In this document: positions 15,118 to 15,281 of the stretch, piece by piece
How the letters are laid out: every line of letters begins with the position of its first letter
Numbering within the stretch: the first letter of the stretch is position 1
Program-made: the position numbers and the translations under genes
Assembly (NCBI GenBank): GCA_025352845.1
Contig: JANXSC010000204.1
Coordinates: forward strand, 1 to 15,281
Length of the DNA stretch: 15,281 nt
Direction: 5' to 3'
Source: Opitutaceae bacterium
GTDB taxonomy: Bacteria > Verrucomicrobiota > Verrucomicrobiia > Opitutales > Opitutaceae
Notes under the pieces: model-generated
Databases searched by the model: none
What the model was told of the DNA's origin: nothing
The model's input: only the letters and a program-made list of their open reading frames with translations

Positions 15118-15133
15118 AAATTAGGACACAACC
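15117..15133 (-). repeat. Right terminal inverted repeat of the IS1-like element
   Basis: Read inward on the minus strand it is GGTTGTGTCCTAATTTG, matching the left end at 15 of 17 positions. Confidence 0.88.
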
Positions 15134-15141
15134 GTCCCAAC
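15134..15141. repeat. Right target-site duplication of the IS1-like element
   Basis: GTCCCAAC, identical to 12547-12554. One further base (G) also agrees, but taking a 9-bp duplication would make the element's ends asymmetric. Confidence 0.9.
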
Positions 15142-15212
15142 GCGCCAGACAGACCCATAGACATCCTGACCCCGGCAAAGGGAAACCAGCGATGATCGAA
15201 CTACGCCCCCGG

Positions 15213-15252
15213 CGACAATTAGACCGCCCCACGACGACAATTAAAACGCCCC
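15213..15252. repeat. Two 18-bp direct repeats near the right edge
   Basis: CGACAATTAGACCGCCCC (15213-15230) and CGACAATTAAAACGCCCC (15235-15252) match at 16 of 18 positions with a 22-bp period. Repeated units of this kind occur in the ends of some insertion sequences (IS21-like elements have multiple terminal repeats), so another element may begin here. The window ends too soon to tell. Confidence 0.5.
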
Positions 15253-15281
15253 GGTCTTAACGGTGGTATTTTAGGCGCTCG

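Larger units (their letters stand above)
12555..15133. mobile_element. IS1-like insertion element with passenger genes, 2,579 bp
   Basis: Both ends read inward as GGT(A/T)GTGTCCTA(G/A)TTTG, 17 bp with 15 matches, and they are flanked by a perfect 8-bp duplication, GTCCCAAC. GGT ends and 8-9 bp duplications are typical of the IS1 family, and the DDE transposase inside has IS1 InsB-like motifs. The element holds two arms read away from a 70-bp centre. Leftward are the transposase and a coupled 93-aa protein; rightward are a 59-aa ribbon-helix-helix-like protein and an HNH-like gene. Its base composition is visibly less GC-rich than the flanks. It is more than three times the length of classical IS1 (about 770 bp). 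The transposase and the HNH gene each contain one in-frame stop, so this copy is probably not autonomous now. Confidence 0.88.

Noticed and set aside
15041..15232. 63-aa minus-strand frame across the right end of the element
   Set aside because: It spans the element boundary and target duplication, has no motif, and is antisense to the end of the HNH-like gene.
1..15281. CRISPR arrays, tRNA or rRNA genes
   Set aside because: No regularly spaced direct repeats and no tRNA cloverleaf or rRNA segment were recognised anywhere in the window.

Overview
The window is GC-rich chromosomal DNA, and almost all of its genes lie on the minus strand. The gene complement, the high GC, the lack of Shine-Dalgarno sequences before most starts, and the palindromic repeat families in the gaps suggest a Verrucomicrobiota bacterium, perhaps Opitutaceae. 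That placement is an inference: no rRNA gene or other decisive marker is present.

Layout from left to right. (1) 1-1775: the 5' part of a large membrane-anchored AsmA/YdbH-like envelope protein that runs off the left edge. (2) 1776-2263: a gene-free gap holding three different palindromic repeat units. (3) 2264-8568: a four-gene efflux operon read leftward, MarR regulator > membrane fusion protein > RND pump > TolC-like outer-membrane channel. It has a candidate promoter and a SlyA-type operator just upstream of the regulator. (4) 8729-10717: transketolase. (5) 10930-12467: a translation operon, rpsP > trmD > rplS, ending in a strong Rho-independent terminator. The usual rimM is absent between rpsP and trmD; a repeat carrying a terminator-like hairpin sits there instead.

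(6) 12555-15133 is the most interesting part: a 2,579-bp IS1-like mobile element delimited to the base. It has 17-bp terminal inverted repeats that begin GGT and match at 15 of 17 positions, and a perfect 8-bp target duplication (GTCCCAAC). It landed 7 bp upstream of the -35 box of rpsP. It is much larger than a classical IS1 and carries passengers. One arm, read leftward, has a DDE transposase followed by a coupled 93-aa protein. The other arm, read rightward, has a 59-aa ribbon-helix-helix-like protein abutting an HNH-nuclease-like gene. The transposase and the HNH gene are each broken by one in-frame stop codon, with a long conserved-looking frame continuing past it, so this copy looks recently inactivated.

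(7) 15142-15281: the displaced upstream flank, which ends in two 18-bp direct repeats that may be the edge of another mobile element outside the window.

The efflux genes would form one tripartite pump, under autoregulation by the MarR protein. The translation genes encode two ribosomal proteins and a tRNA methyltransferase. The IS1-like element is an accessory insertion with visibly lower GC than its surroundings.
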